Assembly: GCA_046262635.1 (NCBI GenBank) | Contig: JBHEMK010000044.1 | Location: 1-17,297 of the forward strand | Source: JBHEMK01 sp046262635 | GTDB lineage: Bacteria; Actinomycetota; Thermoleophilia; Gaiellales; Gaiellaceae | Direction of reading: 5' to 3' | Length of the DNA stretch: 17,297 nucleotides | Notes under the pieces: generated by a model | Database searches by the model: none | Told to the model about the DNA's origin: nothing | What the model saw: the letters and a program-made list of their open reading frames with translations, nothing else | Position numbers and translations under genes: made by a program | In this document: in pieces, positions 6,529 through 12,909 of the stretch | Numbering within the stretch: position 1 is the first letter of the stretch | How the letters are laid out: each line of letters opens with the position of its first letter

Positions 6529-6950
6529 CCCTTGACCGCCCCCGCGGTCAGCCCGAAGGCGGTCTTGCGGTGGACCGCGACGAAGACCAAGACGACCGGC
6601 CCGCGGAGCGTGGTGAAGCCGGCCGGCCAGACCGTCAGCGCCTGCCTGTCGGGGGTCGAGAGCAAGACGTAGGTGATGATGTACCCGTTCCAGGCCTGGA
6701 TGAAAGCGAAGATCGAGGTCGCCATCGGGCCGGGCGCGACGAGCGGCGGCAGGATCCGGACGGACGCGCCGAAGCGGGGGCAGCGGTTCACCAGCGCCGC
6801 CGCCTCCAGCTCCTTCGGGCATGCCCAGCACGAACAAGCGCAGCGTCCAGACACCGAGGCGCAACACGAAGGTCAAATACATGACGATCAGACCCGTCAG
6901 CTTGTTGACCTGGCCGACGCGCTGAGCAAGATGTACAGCGGGATGGTAAC
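6525..6950 (-). pseudogene. MalG-type sugar ABC transporter permease remnant
   Basis: This is the C-terminal half of a binding-protein-dependent permease, broken over three frames. VTIPLYILLS (about 6950-6921), NKLTGLIVMYLTFVL with GVWTLRLFVLGMP (about 6910-6822), and PKELEAAALVNRCPRFGASV running into ILPPLVAPG and ATSIFAFIQAWNGYI (to 6525) reproduce the expected order, including the EAA-loop region that contacts the ATPase. Near the end, TTLRG is followed directly by PVVLVFVAVHRKTAFGLTAGAVKG, losing about 15 residues usual in the family. The N-terminal half, the partner permease and the binding protein are absent. The remnant begins at the fur operator. It was probably the importer gene for the amino-sugar operon. 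Confidence 0.8.
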
Positions 6951-6991
6951 GAATCATTCCCGTTCTCAAAAAGGGCAACAACGGCTACGAT
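6943..6991 (+). promoter_or_regulatory. fur-family gene promoter with candidate Fur/Zur operator
   Basis: The 9-bp palindrome GAATCATTC (6951-6959) contains AATGATT on the other strand, the heart of many Fur/Zur boxes. An overlapping outer repeat, AACG at 6949-6952 and CGTT at 6961-6964, adds symmetry. Downstream, TTCTCA (6963-6968), 17 bp and TACGAT (6986-6991) make a reasonable promoter whose start would fall at or next to GTG 6999. Autoregulation is typical of this family. Confidence 0.5.
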
Positions 6992-6998
6992 CACGGCC

Positions 6999-7442
6999 GT
7001 GGGTGAGCTCGAGTCGTGGACGAGTGATGCGGTCGCGCGCCTGCAGGCGCAGGGCTACCGCAACGGGGCAGCCCGCCGCGCCGTCGTCGAGCTGCTGGGC
7101 AGGCAGAACTGCTGTCTCACCGCCCAGGAGATCTTCGACGAGCTGCGCGGCGGCGGCCGGCCGGTCGGACTGGCCAGCGTCTACCGCGTTGTCGACGAGC
7201 TCACCGATCAAGGTCTCCTCCAGCGCATCGATCTCGGGGCGGGGACGGCGAGATACGAGCCACTGCTCCCCACCGGGGAGCACCACCATCACCTCGTCTG
7301 CGACGACTGCGGCAAGGTCGAGGCATTCGAGGACGACGAGCTCGAGCTCGCGCTGACGAACCTCGAGCGGCGGAGCGGCTACTCGGTTGCCGGGCACGAG
7401 GTGGTTCTGCGCGGCGCCTGCGCAGACTGCCGCACCGCCTGA
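6999..7442 (+). CDS. Fur/Zur-family metal-dependent transcriptional repressor
   Basis: 147 aa. An N-terminal winged helix (about 10-88: GYRNGAARRAVVELL, LTAQEIFDEL, ASVYRVVDELTDQGLL) is followed by the dimerisation/metal domain with HHHHLVCDDCGKVEAF (95-110). Two CxxC pairs (C101/C104 and C141/C144) form the structural zinc site found in Zur, PerR and many Fur proteins. The residues do not let me choose between zinc, iron and peroxide sensing. GTG 6999 sits 7 nt behind a TACGAT -10, so the message is probably leaderless. The gene is convergent with the dioxygenase, with 6 bp between stop codons. No metal transporter is adjacent. Confidence 0.88.
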   Translation: MGELESWTSDAVARLQAQGYRNGAARRAVVELLGRQNCCLTAQEIFDELRGGGRPVGLASVYRVVDELTDQGLLQRIDLGAGTARYEPLLPTGEHHHHLVCDDCGKVEAFEDDELELALTNLERRSGYSVAGHEVVLRGACADCRTA

Positions 7443-7448
7443 TCGCTC

Positions 7449-8159
7449 CTACGAGCTGTGCACTCCCATCGTGATGGCGCCGAGATAGCCGGCCCCGGCC
7501 GCGTGCAGTGCGAGCATCGACTTCTTCCCGCCGTTGACGTAGATCGAGTCGTTCGCGTTGCGGGTGTCGCGGGCAGGGCGTTTGCTGTACGGCGGCTTTC
7601 TGTAGACGGCGTCGGTCAGGGTATCCGCGAAGAAGAGCTGTCCGGTGTGGACGACCCTGCCGCCGAGGTGCACCTTGACGTGGACGTGAACCGCCCGGCC
7701 CGTGTACCAGCCGGGGTGGACGGTCTGGAAGACGGCGATGCCGCGGCCGTCGCTCTTCTGGATCCCCCGCATGAAGGTCTTGCCGACGGCGTTCTGGACG
7801 CCGGAATAGGTGCCGCCGGCGTCGCAGTGCCCAATGTCGACCGCGGCGCCCTTGATCGGCTTGCAGGTCGACGCGTTCACGACCCCGAGCCGGAGCCTGA
7901 GCGGCGTGCCGGGTCTTCCCTCGGTGATGTTGCGGCGGACCTGCTCGTTCGCGATGTAGAAGGGGCCTTCGGTGAGCTCCGGCGTCAGCACGCAGGTCAC
8001 CGCGCCGGAGGCAACGGCGGCCGGTCCGCTTCCGGCTCCTTCCGACCGGTCGGCGGTGATCCCGCCCGCGCTGGCCGCAGCGACCAGGAAGCCACCGAGC
8101 TTGAGCAGCGAGCCTCGTCGAGTGGTCCGGTCCGGCTCGATGTGGGTGTCCTCGTTCAC
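7449..8159 (-). CDS. Exported intradiol ring-cleavage dioxygenase-like protein
   Basis: 236 aa from GTG 8159. The N-terminus has TTRRGSLLKLGGFLVAAASA (12-31), a twin-arginine-like signal, so export as a folded metalloprotein is likely. The catalytic core resembles catechol/protocatechuate 3,4-dioxygenase beta. It has GPFYI (65-69), GHCDAGGTYSGV with Y118, and HPGWYTGRAVHVHVKV with Y152, H158 and H160. These give the complete Tyr-Tyr-His-His non-haem Fe(III) set. The usual DIWHCD is DIGHCD here. Intradiol enzymes open catechol rings with O2; the substrate is unknown, and outside the cell a lignin- or humus-derived catechol is possible. A longer upstream reading frame exists, but the TAGATT hexamer 7 nt before GTG 8159 and the signal peptide favour this start. 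Confidence 0.85.
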   Translation of the reverse strand: MNEDTHIEPDRTTRRGSLLKLGGFLVAAASAGGITADRSEGAGSGPAAVASGAVTCVLTPELTEGPFYIANEQVRRNITEGRPGTPLRLRLGVVNASTCKPIKGAAVDIGHCDAGGTYSGVQNAVGKTFMRGIQKSDGRGIAVFQTVHPGWYTGRAVHVHVKVHLGGRVVHTGQLFFADTLTDAVYRKPPYSKRPARDTRNANDSIYVNGGKKSMLALHAAGAGYLGAITMGVHSS

Positions 8160-8166
8160 GGAAGTC

Positions 8167-8200
8167 AATCTATCGCCGCATCTTGTGAGGCTCCTGTGAG
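8167..8200 (-). promoter_or_regulatory. Dioxygenase promoter with 11-bp-spaced direct repeat
   Basis: TAGATT (8172-8167, minus) lies 7 nt before GTG 8159 and fits a leaderless -10. No -35 is recognisable. In its place, the plus strand has TGTGAG at 8184-8189 and again at 8195-8200, exactly 11 bp apart (extended CYTGTGAG at 8182 and 8193). This suggests activation by an OmpR-type regulator bound at the -35 position. Confidence 0.45.
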
Positions 8201-8530
8201 CGCGCTGCGTGTCGCCTCTGAGGTGGCGTCGTGCATTCGATCCGGGTCGGCTGGTCATCTGAGATGGACGGCACCGCACACGGTGCCTTCGAGTCGGCCG
8301 ACGCGCATCCAGCAGCGATTCGCGGCGAGGGTCGCGGCCGAGCGTGCCAGGGTGAGCGCAGTATCGAGGAGACTTCCGAGGCCGGCGACGGTGGCGACCT
8401 GCCGAAGCACCCGCCGTCGCTGTCAAGGGCCCAGCGACCTGCACGACGGCGTCGCACCGAGCCTGCCCGAGTGGGCGTCGTGGAACATCCGGCGGCTGTT
8501 CCACGCGTACGAGTCGCATATCGTCAGGGC
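8201..8530. other. Gene-free stretch with perfect hairpin and a coding-like fragment
   Basis: No complete gene is supported. GGCACCG (8270-8276) and CGGTGCC (8281-8287) form a perfect 7-bp hairpin with loop CACA and no T-run. From about 8436 to 8534 the plus strand has a frame rich in C/G third positions with unusually protein-like content (PSLPEWASWNIRRLFHAYES, then HIVRA and a stop). Its TGA overlaps the histidine-kinase GTG. It may be the 3' end of a lost gene; the family is not recognised. Confidence 0.4.
8519..8524 (+). promoter_or_regulatory. -10 element of the two-component operon
   Basis: TATCGT ends 6 nt before GTG 8531, matching the leaderless arrangement of other genes here. The -35 region (CTGTTC at 8496-8501) is poor. 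Confidence 0.4.
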
Positions 8531-9664
8531 GTGACCGAGGAGCTGAGCCCGACGCTCAGGGCCGTGAGCGACGCCGTGCTGTCGGTCGCCGCCGAACGGT
8601 CGGTCGAGGAGGTCTTGCAGCGGCTCGTGAACAGCGCCCGCGAACTCGCGAAGGCGCGCTACGCGGCGCTCGGTGTCCCGGACGGGGAGGGCGGCTTCAG
8701 CCAATTCCTGACGGCGGGGATGAGCGACGAGCTCATCGGCGCGATGGGCCCGCTGCCGCGCATGCACGGGATGCTCGGCGCCATGCTTGAGACGGCCGAG
8801 TCGTTCCGGACGACGGATCTCCACGGCGACGCGCGCTTCCGCGGCTGGTGGCCGCGGCCGCATCCGGACATGCGCACCTTCCTCGGAGTCCCGATCGTCG
8901 CTCGGGAAGGCGTCATCGGGGCTTTCTACCTGACGGAGAAGACCGGGGATTCCGCGTTCACCGGCGAGGACGAGCAGCTGATCGAACTGCTCGCCGCGCA
9001 CGCCTCGATCGCGATCACGAACGCGCGGCTCTACGAGCGCAGCCACGAGCTCTCGATCCTCTCGGAGCGCAACCGGCTCGCGCTCGACCTCCACGACGCT
9101 GTCAGCCAGAAGCTCTTCAGCCTCGTCCTCACCGCCGAGGCCGCCGGCACGCTGATCGAGCGTGACCCGGTGGCGGCCGGCCGGCAGGTGAACAAGCTCA
9201 AGGCGCTCGCCCAGCAGGCGCTCGACGAGCTGCGCTCGTTGATCTTCGAGCTGCGGCCGCCCGACCTCGAGCGGGACGGGCTCTACGGCGCTCTGCGCAA
9301 GCACGTCGACGTCCTGCGGCGGCTCGAGCCGGCCCAAATCGCGCTCGAACTCGGGGATGACAGCCCGGCCGATCCGGCCCGCGATCGGGAGATCCTGCGA
9401 ATCGCGCAGGAGGCACTGCAGAATGCGCTGCGCCACGCCCAAGCCGAGCACGTGACGCTGCGGCTTCGCACCGACGACGGCCGTCTGCTGCTCGAGGTGG
9501 AGGACGACGGCACGGGCTTCGACCCGAGCTCGCCGGGCCTGCGGTCGACGCGGCTCGGACTCACGTCGATGGAGGAGCGGGCCCAGCGGCTGGACGGCAG
9601 CCTCGAGATCGACTCGGCGCCCGGCGCGGGAACGACGGTACGCCTGCAGGCAGATCGTGGCTGA
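8531..9664 (+). CDS. GAF-domain sensor histidine kinase (HisKA_3 / NarL-partner type)
   Basis: 377 aa from GTG 8531. A GAF domain covers about 20-168 (RYAALGVPDGEGG, MRTFLGVPIVAREGVIGAFY, FTGEDEQLIELLAAHASIAI). It is followed by a HisKA_3 dimerisation domain with ERNRLALDLHDAVSQ, phosphoacceptor H188. The HATPase domain has N-box QEALQNALRHA (N298), G1 DDGTGF (325-330), GLTSMEERA and GAGTTVRL. There is no transmembrane segment, so it is cytosolic and the GAF domain senses a soluble ligand, gas or redox state; the ligand cannot be read from the sequence. Its stop overlaps the response-regulator start by 8 bp, so the two are co-translated partners. The GTG is preferred over upstream starts because the GAF domain begins soon after and a TATCGT hexamer precedes it. 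Confidence 0.9.
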   Translation: MTEELSPTLRAVSDAVLSVAAERSVEEVLQRLVNSARELAKARYAALGVPDGEGGFSQFLTAGMSDELIGAMGPLPRMHGMLGAMLETAESFRTTDLHGDARFRGWWPRPHPDMRTFLGVPIVAREGVIGAFYLTEKTGDSAFTGEDEQLIELLAAHASIAITNARLYERSHELSILSERNRLALDLHDAVSQKLFSLVLTAEAAGTLIERDPVAAGRQVNKLKALAQQALDELRSLIFELRPPDLERDGLYGALRKHVDVLRRLEPAQIALELGDDSPADPARDREILRIAQEALQNALRHAQAEHVTLRLRTDDGRLLLEVEDDGTGFDPSSPGLRSTRLGLTSMEERAQRLDGSLEIDSAPGAGTTVRLQADRG

Positions 9665-10295
9665 CCCGATCCGCATGCTGATCGTCGACGACCACGCAGT
9701 CGTCCGCGAGGGGCTGCGCACCTTCCTCGAGCTGCAGGACGGGCTCGAGATCGTCGGCGAAGCCAGCGGCGGCGAGGAGGCGATCGCCGAGACGGAGCGG
9801 CTGCGGCCGGACGTCGTCCTGATGGACCTCGCGATGCCCGGGCTCGATGGCATCGAAGCGATGCGCGCGCTGCGCGTTCGCGTGCCCTCAGCACGGGTGA
9901 TCATCCTCACGAGCTTCCTGGAGGACGACCGGCTCCTCCCGGCCCTCCGCGCCGGCGCGGCGGGCTACCTGCTCAAGAATGTGCAGCCGCAGGAGCTGAC
10001 CCGGGCGATCCGAGCCGCCGTCGCCGGCGAGACGCTGATCGACCCTGCGGTCGCGGCCCGGCTCGTCGACGTGCTCGCGGGCGACCGGAGCGCGGAGCAG
10101 CCGGAGCTGACCCCCCGCGAGCGGGAAGTGCTGGGCCTGGTCGGCCGCGGCTTCGCCAACAAGCGGATCGCACTCGAGCTCGGAATCGCCGAGAAGACGG
10201 TCAAGACCCATGTCGGCCACGTGCTCGCGAAGCTCGGCGTCTCCGACCGGACGCAGGCGGCGCTCTATGCCGCGCGGCTCGAGGGGAGGTCCTAG
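9657..10295 (+). CDS. NarL/LuxR-family response regulator
   Basis: 212 aa. The receiver domain (about 5-125) has the acidic pair D11/D12, phosphoacceptor D57 in VLMDLAMPG, switch residue T85 or S86 in ILTSF, and K107 in YLLKN. The LuxR-type HTH (about 149-212: LTPREREVLGLVGRG, NKRIALELGIAEKTVKTHVG, HVLAKLGVSDRTQA) binds DNA as a dimer. GTG 9657 overlaps the upstream kinase by 8 bp, which makes that kinase the cognate partner. Sequence style is LiaR/DevR-like. Targets are unknown; the SDR gene starts only 50 bp further on but has its own -10, so it may or may not belong to the operon. Confidence 0.93.
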   Translation: MADPIRMLIVDDHAVVREGLRTFLELQDGLEIVGEASGGEEAIAETERLRPDVVLMDLAMPGLDGIEAMRALRVRVPSARVIILTSFLEDDRLLPALRAGAAGYLLKNVQPQELTRAIRAAVAGETLIDPAVAARLVDVLAGDRSAEQPELTPREREVLGLVGRGFANKRIALELGIAEKTVKTHVGHVLAKLGVSDRTQAALYAARLEGRS

Positions 10296-10299
10296 GACC
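10288..10299. promoter_or_regulatory. 12-bp perfect palindrome at the response-regulator stop
   Basis: GGTCCTAGGACC is its own reverse complement and includes the TAG stop (10293-10295). It lies 33 bp upstream of the -10 of the SDR gene. It could be an operator for that promoter or chance. Confidence 0.25.
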
Positions 10300-10332
10300 A
10301 ATTGCCCCTGGCGGTTCAGACCGTGAGTGCCC

Positions 10333-10338
10333 TAGCTT
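10333..10338 (+). promoter_or_regulatory. -10 element of the SDR-queA-like operon
   Basis: TAGCTT ends 6 nt before ATG 10345; there is no Shine-Dalgarno in between, so a leaderless transcript is likely. No convincing -35 was seen. Confidence 0.45.
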
Positions 10339-10344
10339 GAAGAC

Positions 10345-11022
10345 ATGCCCGTCGGCATCGTCACCGGAGCGTCACGTGGTCTTGGCCTCGCCCTCGCCAG
10401 TGCCCTCGTCGACCGCGGCTGGCACCTCGCGGTCGACGCTCGCGGCGCTGAAGCGCTGCACGAGGCCTGGGGCCGAGCGTCGAGCGTGATCGCGATCGCC
10501 GGCGATCTCGCCGACCCGGCCCACCGCCGCGCGCTGCTCGAGGCGGCCCGCGGTCCTCTCGACCTGATCGTCAACAACGCGAGCGTCCTCGGCCCCAGCC
10601 CGCAGCCCGCGCTCCGCGCGTACCCGCTCAAGGAGCTGCGTCGCGTCTACGAGGTCAACGTGGTCGCGCCGGTCGCGCTCGTGCAGCTCGCTCTGCCCCG
10701 GCTCGCCGCCAGCGCACGCATTCTCAACGTGACCTCCGACGCGGCGGTCGAGGCCTACGAGGGGTGGGGCGGCTACGGCTCGGCGAAGGCCGCGCTCGAC
10801 CAAATCAGTGCCGTCCTTGCCGTCGAGCACCCCGAGCTCCGCGTCTACGCGGTCGACCCTGGGGACATGCGGACCCAAATGCAGCAGGAGGCCTTCCCCG
10901 GCGAGGACATCACCGACCGGCCGCCGCCCGAGGAGAGCGTGCCGGGCCTGCTCACCCTGATCGAGGGCGACCTCCCGAGCGGCCGCTACCGCGCCCGTGA
11001 ACTCGCACGAGTCACGGCGTGA
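10345..11022 (+). CDS. Short-chain dehydrogenase/reductase family protein
   Basis: 225 aa, a little shorter than the usual 250. The Rossmann nucleotide motif TGASRGLG is at 7-14, NNAS at 77-80, S131 in NVTSDAA, and the catalytic Y144-x3-K148 in YGSAK, so the active site is complete. The sequence ends with PGDMRTQMQQEAFPGEDITD and GDLPSGRYRAREL, which is not the usual C-terminal lid; substrate and cofactor preference cannot be assigned. Its TGA overlaps the GTG of the QueA-like gene (GTGA), so the two are translationally coupled and probably act in one process. Confidence 0.87.
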   Translation: MPVGIVTGASRGLGLALASALVDRGWHLAVDARGAEALHEAWGRASSVIAIAGDLADPAHRRALLEAARGPLDLIVNNASVLGPSPQPALRAYPLKELRRVYEVNVVAPVALVQLALPRLAASARILNVTSDAAVEAYEGWGGYGSAKAALDQISAVLAVEHPELRVYAVDPGDMRTQMQQEAFPGEDITDRPPPEESVPGLLTLIEGDLPSGRYRARELARVTA

Positions 11023-12053
11023 GCGCCGCCGCATTCGAGCTCCCGGCCCGCCTCGAGGCGCACGAGCCGCCGGAGGCCCGCGGCCTCCGCCGCGACGAGG
11101 TCCGCCTGATGGTCGCGAGCAGAAGCGACGGCCGGATTGTGCACACGCGCTTCAGCGAGCTGCCGTCCTTCCTGGCCCCGGGCGACCTCGTTGTCGTGAA
11201 CACCTCGGCGACGCTGCCCGCGGCGGTGCCGGCCGGGCGGGAGGACGGGACGATGCTCGAGCTCCGCCTCTCGACACCGGTGCCGCAGCGGTCGACCGAT
11301 TTCAGGGTCGTCGAGCTTCGCTCGGCCGGCGGCTCGCCTTTCCCCGGTACGTTCGCCGGCGAGCGGCTCGCGCTCCCGGCCGGCGGCAGCGCCGAGCTCC
11401 TGGCGCGCTACGCCGACGGCCGCAGGCTCTGGCTCGCGCAGCTCGAGCTGCCCGAGGCGGTCGGCCCCTATCTCCACCGGTACGGGCAGCCGATCCGCTA
11501 CGGCTACGTCCACCGGCCGTGGCCGCTCGAGGCCTACCAGAACGCCTATGCGGGGGAGGCGGGCAGCTCCGAGATGGCGAGCGCCGGGCGGCCGTTCACG
11601 CCGGAGCTCGTCACCAGGCTCGTCGCTGAAGGCGTCCTCGTCGCGCCGATCACCCTGCATACCGGGGTTTCGTCGCCGGAGCAGCACGAGCTCCCCTCTC
11701 CGGAGCACTATCGCGTCCCTGCCAAGACCGCCCGGCTCGTCAACGCCGTCCACGGTTGGGGCGGCCGGGTGCTGGCGGTCGGAACGACGGTCGTGCGGGC
11801 ACTCGAATCGGCCGCAGAGCCCGACGGCACCGTCGGCGGCGGGGCGGGCTGGACGAACCTCGTCGTGACGCCGCAGCGCGGCCTCTGGACCGTCGACGGT
11901 GTGGTGAGCGGCTGGCACGAGCCTCAGGCGTCTCACCTCGGGCTGCTGCGGGCGGCGGCCGGAGACGAGCTCCTCGACCGCTGCTACCGCGCCGCTCTGG
12001 CCGAGGGCTACCTCTGGCACGAGTTCGGCGACAGCCATCTCGTCCTGCCCTGA
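11019..12053 (+). CDS. QueA-like S-adenosylmethionine:tRNA ribosyltransferase-isomerase family protein
   Basis: 344 aa, the normal QueA length. Family signatures run in order: ELPARLEAHEPPEARGLRRD (7-26), FLAPGDLVVVNTSATLPAA (51-69), VGPYLHRYG (148-156), EAYQNAYA (171-178), LVAPITLHTGVSSPEQ (207-222), PEHYRVP (228-234), VLAVGTTVVRALE (251-263) and HEFGDSHLVLP (334-344). True QueA transfers and isomerises the ribosyl group of AdoMet onto preQ1-tRNA. Here the family's conserved TAGLHFT is SAGRPFT (188-194) and the acidic-rich GTFRPV loop is changed. No other queuosine gene is nearby. It is therefore probably a divergent paralogue; the substrate is unclear. GTG 11019 overlaps the SDR stop. Confidence 0.8.
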   Translation: MSAAAFELPARLEAHEPPEARGLRRDEVRLMVASRSDGRIVHTRFSELPSFLAPGDLVVVNTSATLPAAVPAGREDGTMLELRLSTPVPQRSTDFRVVELRSAGGSPFPGTFAGERLALPAGGSAELLARYADGRRLWLAQLELPEAVGPYLHRYGQPIRYGYVHRPWPLEAYQNAYAGEAGSSEMASAGRPFTPELVTRLVAEGVLVAPITLHTGVSSPEQHELPSPEHYRVPAKTARLVNAVHGWGGRVLAVGTTVVRALESAAEPDGTVGGGAGWTNLVVTPQRGLWTVDGVVSGWHEPQASHLGLLRAAAGDELLDRCYRAALAEGYLWHEFGDSHLVLP

Positions 12054-12054
12054 C

Positions 12055-12064
12055 GTGAGCTCAC
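12055..12064. other. 10-bp palindrome between convergent operon ends
   Basis: GTGAGCTCAC spans the 7-bp gap between the QueA-like stop (12053) and the epimerase stop (12063-12061). It is too short for a normal terminator and has no T-run. The two operons therefore end almost tail to tail. Confidence 0.25.
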
Positions 12065-12909
12065 TGGCGCCCGAGGCGGGCGCGGACGAAGGCCGCGCCG
12101 TCTCGCGCAAGCTGCTCCTCGCTCTCGAACATCCGCCGCCAGATCTTCGTGGCCCCCGCGAGCTCGGGCAGCCGATCGCCGAACGCCTCGATCACGACCC
12201 AGCGGTCGTAGCCGATCTCGTCGAGCGCGGCCAAGGTCGTGTCCCAGTCGACCTGGCCGGTGCCGGGCGTCGAGCGGTCGTTCTCCGAGAGATGGACGTG
12301 GACGAGAACGTCAGCGCAGTCGCGGAGGGCCGCGCGCGGATCCTTCTCCTCGATGTGCGCGTGAAAGGTGTCGTACATCATGCGGACGCCCGGATGGCCC
12401 ACCTCGCGGACGAGCCCGGCGAGGTCGGCGGCGCTGTTTGTCAGGTACATCTCGAACCGGTTCAGATACTCGAGGACGATCGTCACACCGTGCTCCTCCG
12501 CGTACGGAGCGACCTCCCTCAGGTAGGCGACGGCGCGCGAGGTCTCCTCGGAGGTCGGGGGCGCGCCGGAGAAGATGCCGAGTGGCGCGCCGAGGGGGCC
12601 GCAGACGAGTGGAGCGCCGAGGGCCGCGGCGGAGTCGACGTTCGCCTTCGTGGCCGCAACCGCCTCCGCGCGCACCCGCGGGTCGGCTGCGATCGGATTG
12701 TCGGCGACGCCGCGAGCCGACACCGCAAGCCGCTCCAGGCCGAGGGCCTCGAGCCGCCCGCCGAGCTCCGCGTACTTGTCCACCTCGCGATCGAAGACGG
12801 GGATCTCGACGCCGTCGTAGCCCGCGTCCCTCAGGAGCTCGAATGTCGCCGCGTACTCGCCGCCGGTGACATCCGTCGACCAGAGCAGCATGTTCATCCC
12901 GAGCTTCAT
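12061..12909 (-). CDS. Sugar epimerase/isomerase, D-tagatose 3-epimerase-like TIM barrel
   Basis: 282 aa. ATG 12909 follows a good Shine-Dalgarno (GGAGGAG) and overlaps the preceding SDR stop (ATGA). The fold begins MKLGMNMLLW. The metal and catalytic residues are E147 (IVLEYLNRFE), D180 (MMYDTFHAHIEE), H206 (VHVHLSEN) and E241 (VIEAFG). Their spacing of 33, 26 and 35 residues is the same as in characterised D-tagatose and D-psicose 3-epimerases (for example Glu152, Asp185, His211, Glu246 in the Pseudomonas cichorii enzyme). GTGQVDW (216-222) is also typical. These enzymes epimerise ketohexoses at C3 with Mn2+. The natural substrate here is unknown; the SDR and dehydratase neighbours suggest sugar or sugar-acid catabolism. 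Confidence 0.85.
   Translation of the reverse strand: MKLGMNMLLWSTDVTGGEYAATFELLRDAGYDGVEIPVFDREVDKYAELGGRLEALGLERLAVSARGVADNPIAADPRVRAEAVAATKANVDSAAALGAPLVCGPLGAPLGIFSGAPPTSEETSRAVAYLREVAPYAEEHGVTIVLEYLNRFEMYLTNSAADLAGLVREVGHPGVRMMYDTFHAHIEEKDPRAALRDCADVLVHVHLSENDRSTPGTGQVDWDTTLAALDEIGYDRWVVIEAFGDRLPELAGATKIWRRMFESEEQLARDGAAFVRARLGRQ

Noticed and set aside
8255..8410. 51-codon minus-strand frame with hydrophobic content (begins VLRQVATVAGLGSLLD)
   Set aside because: It looks like a small membrane protein at first, but it has no Shine-Dalgarno or TANNNT upstream, ends in ordinary GC-rich sequence and has many A/T third positions.
8423..9910. Minus-strand open frame of 495 codons opposite the GAF kinase
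   Set aside because: Antisense shadow of a gene with complete GAF, HisKA_3 and ATPase motifs; no signal, domain or start context of its own.
10986..12110. Minus-strand open frame of 374 codons opposite the QueA-like gene
   Set aside because: Shadow frame; the plus strand carries recognisable QueA blocks over its whole length.
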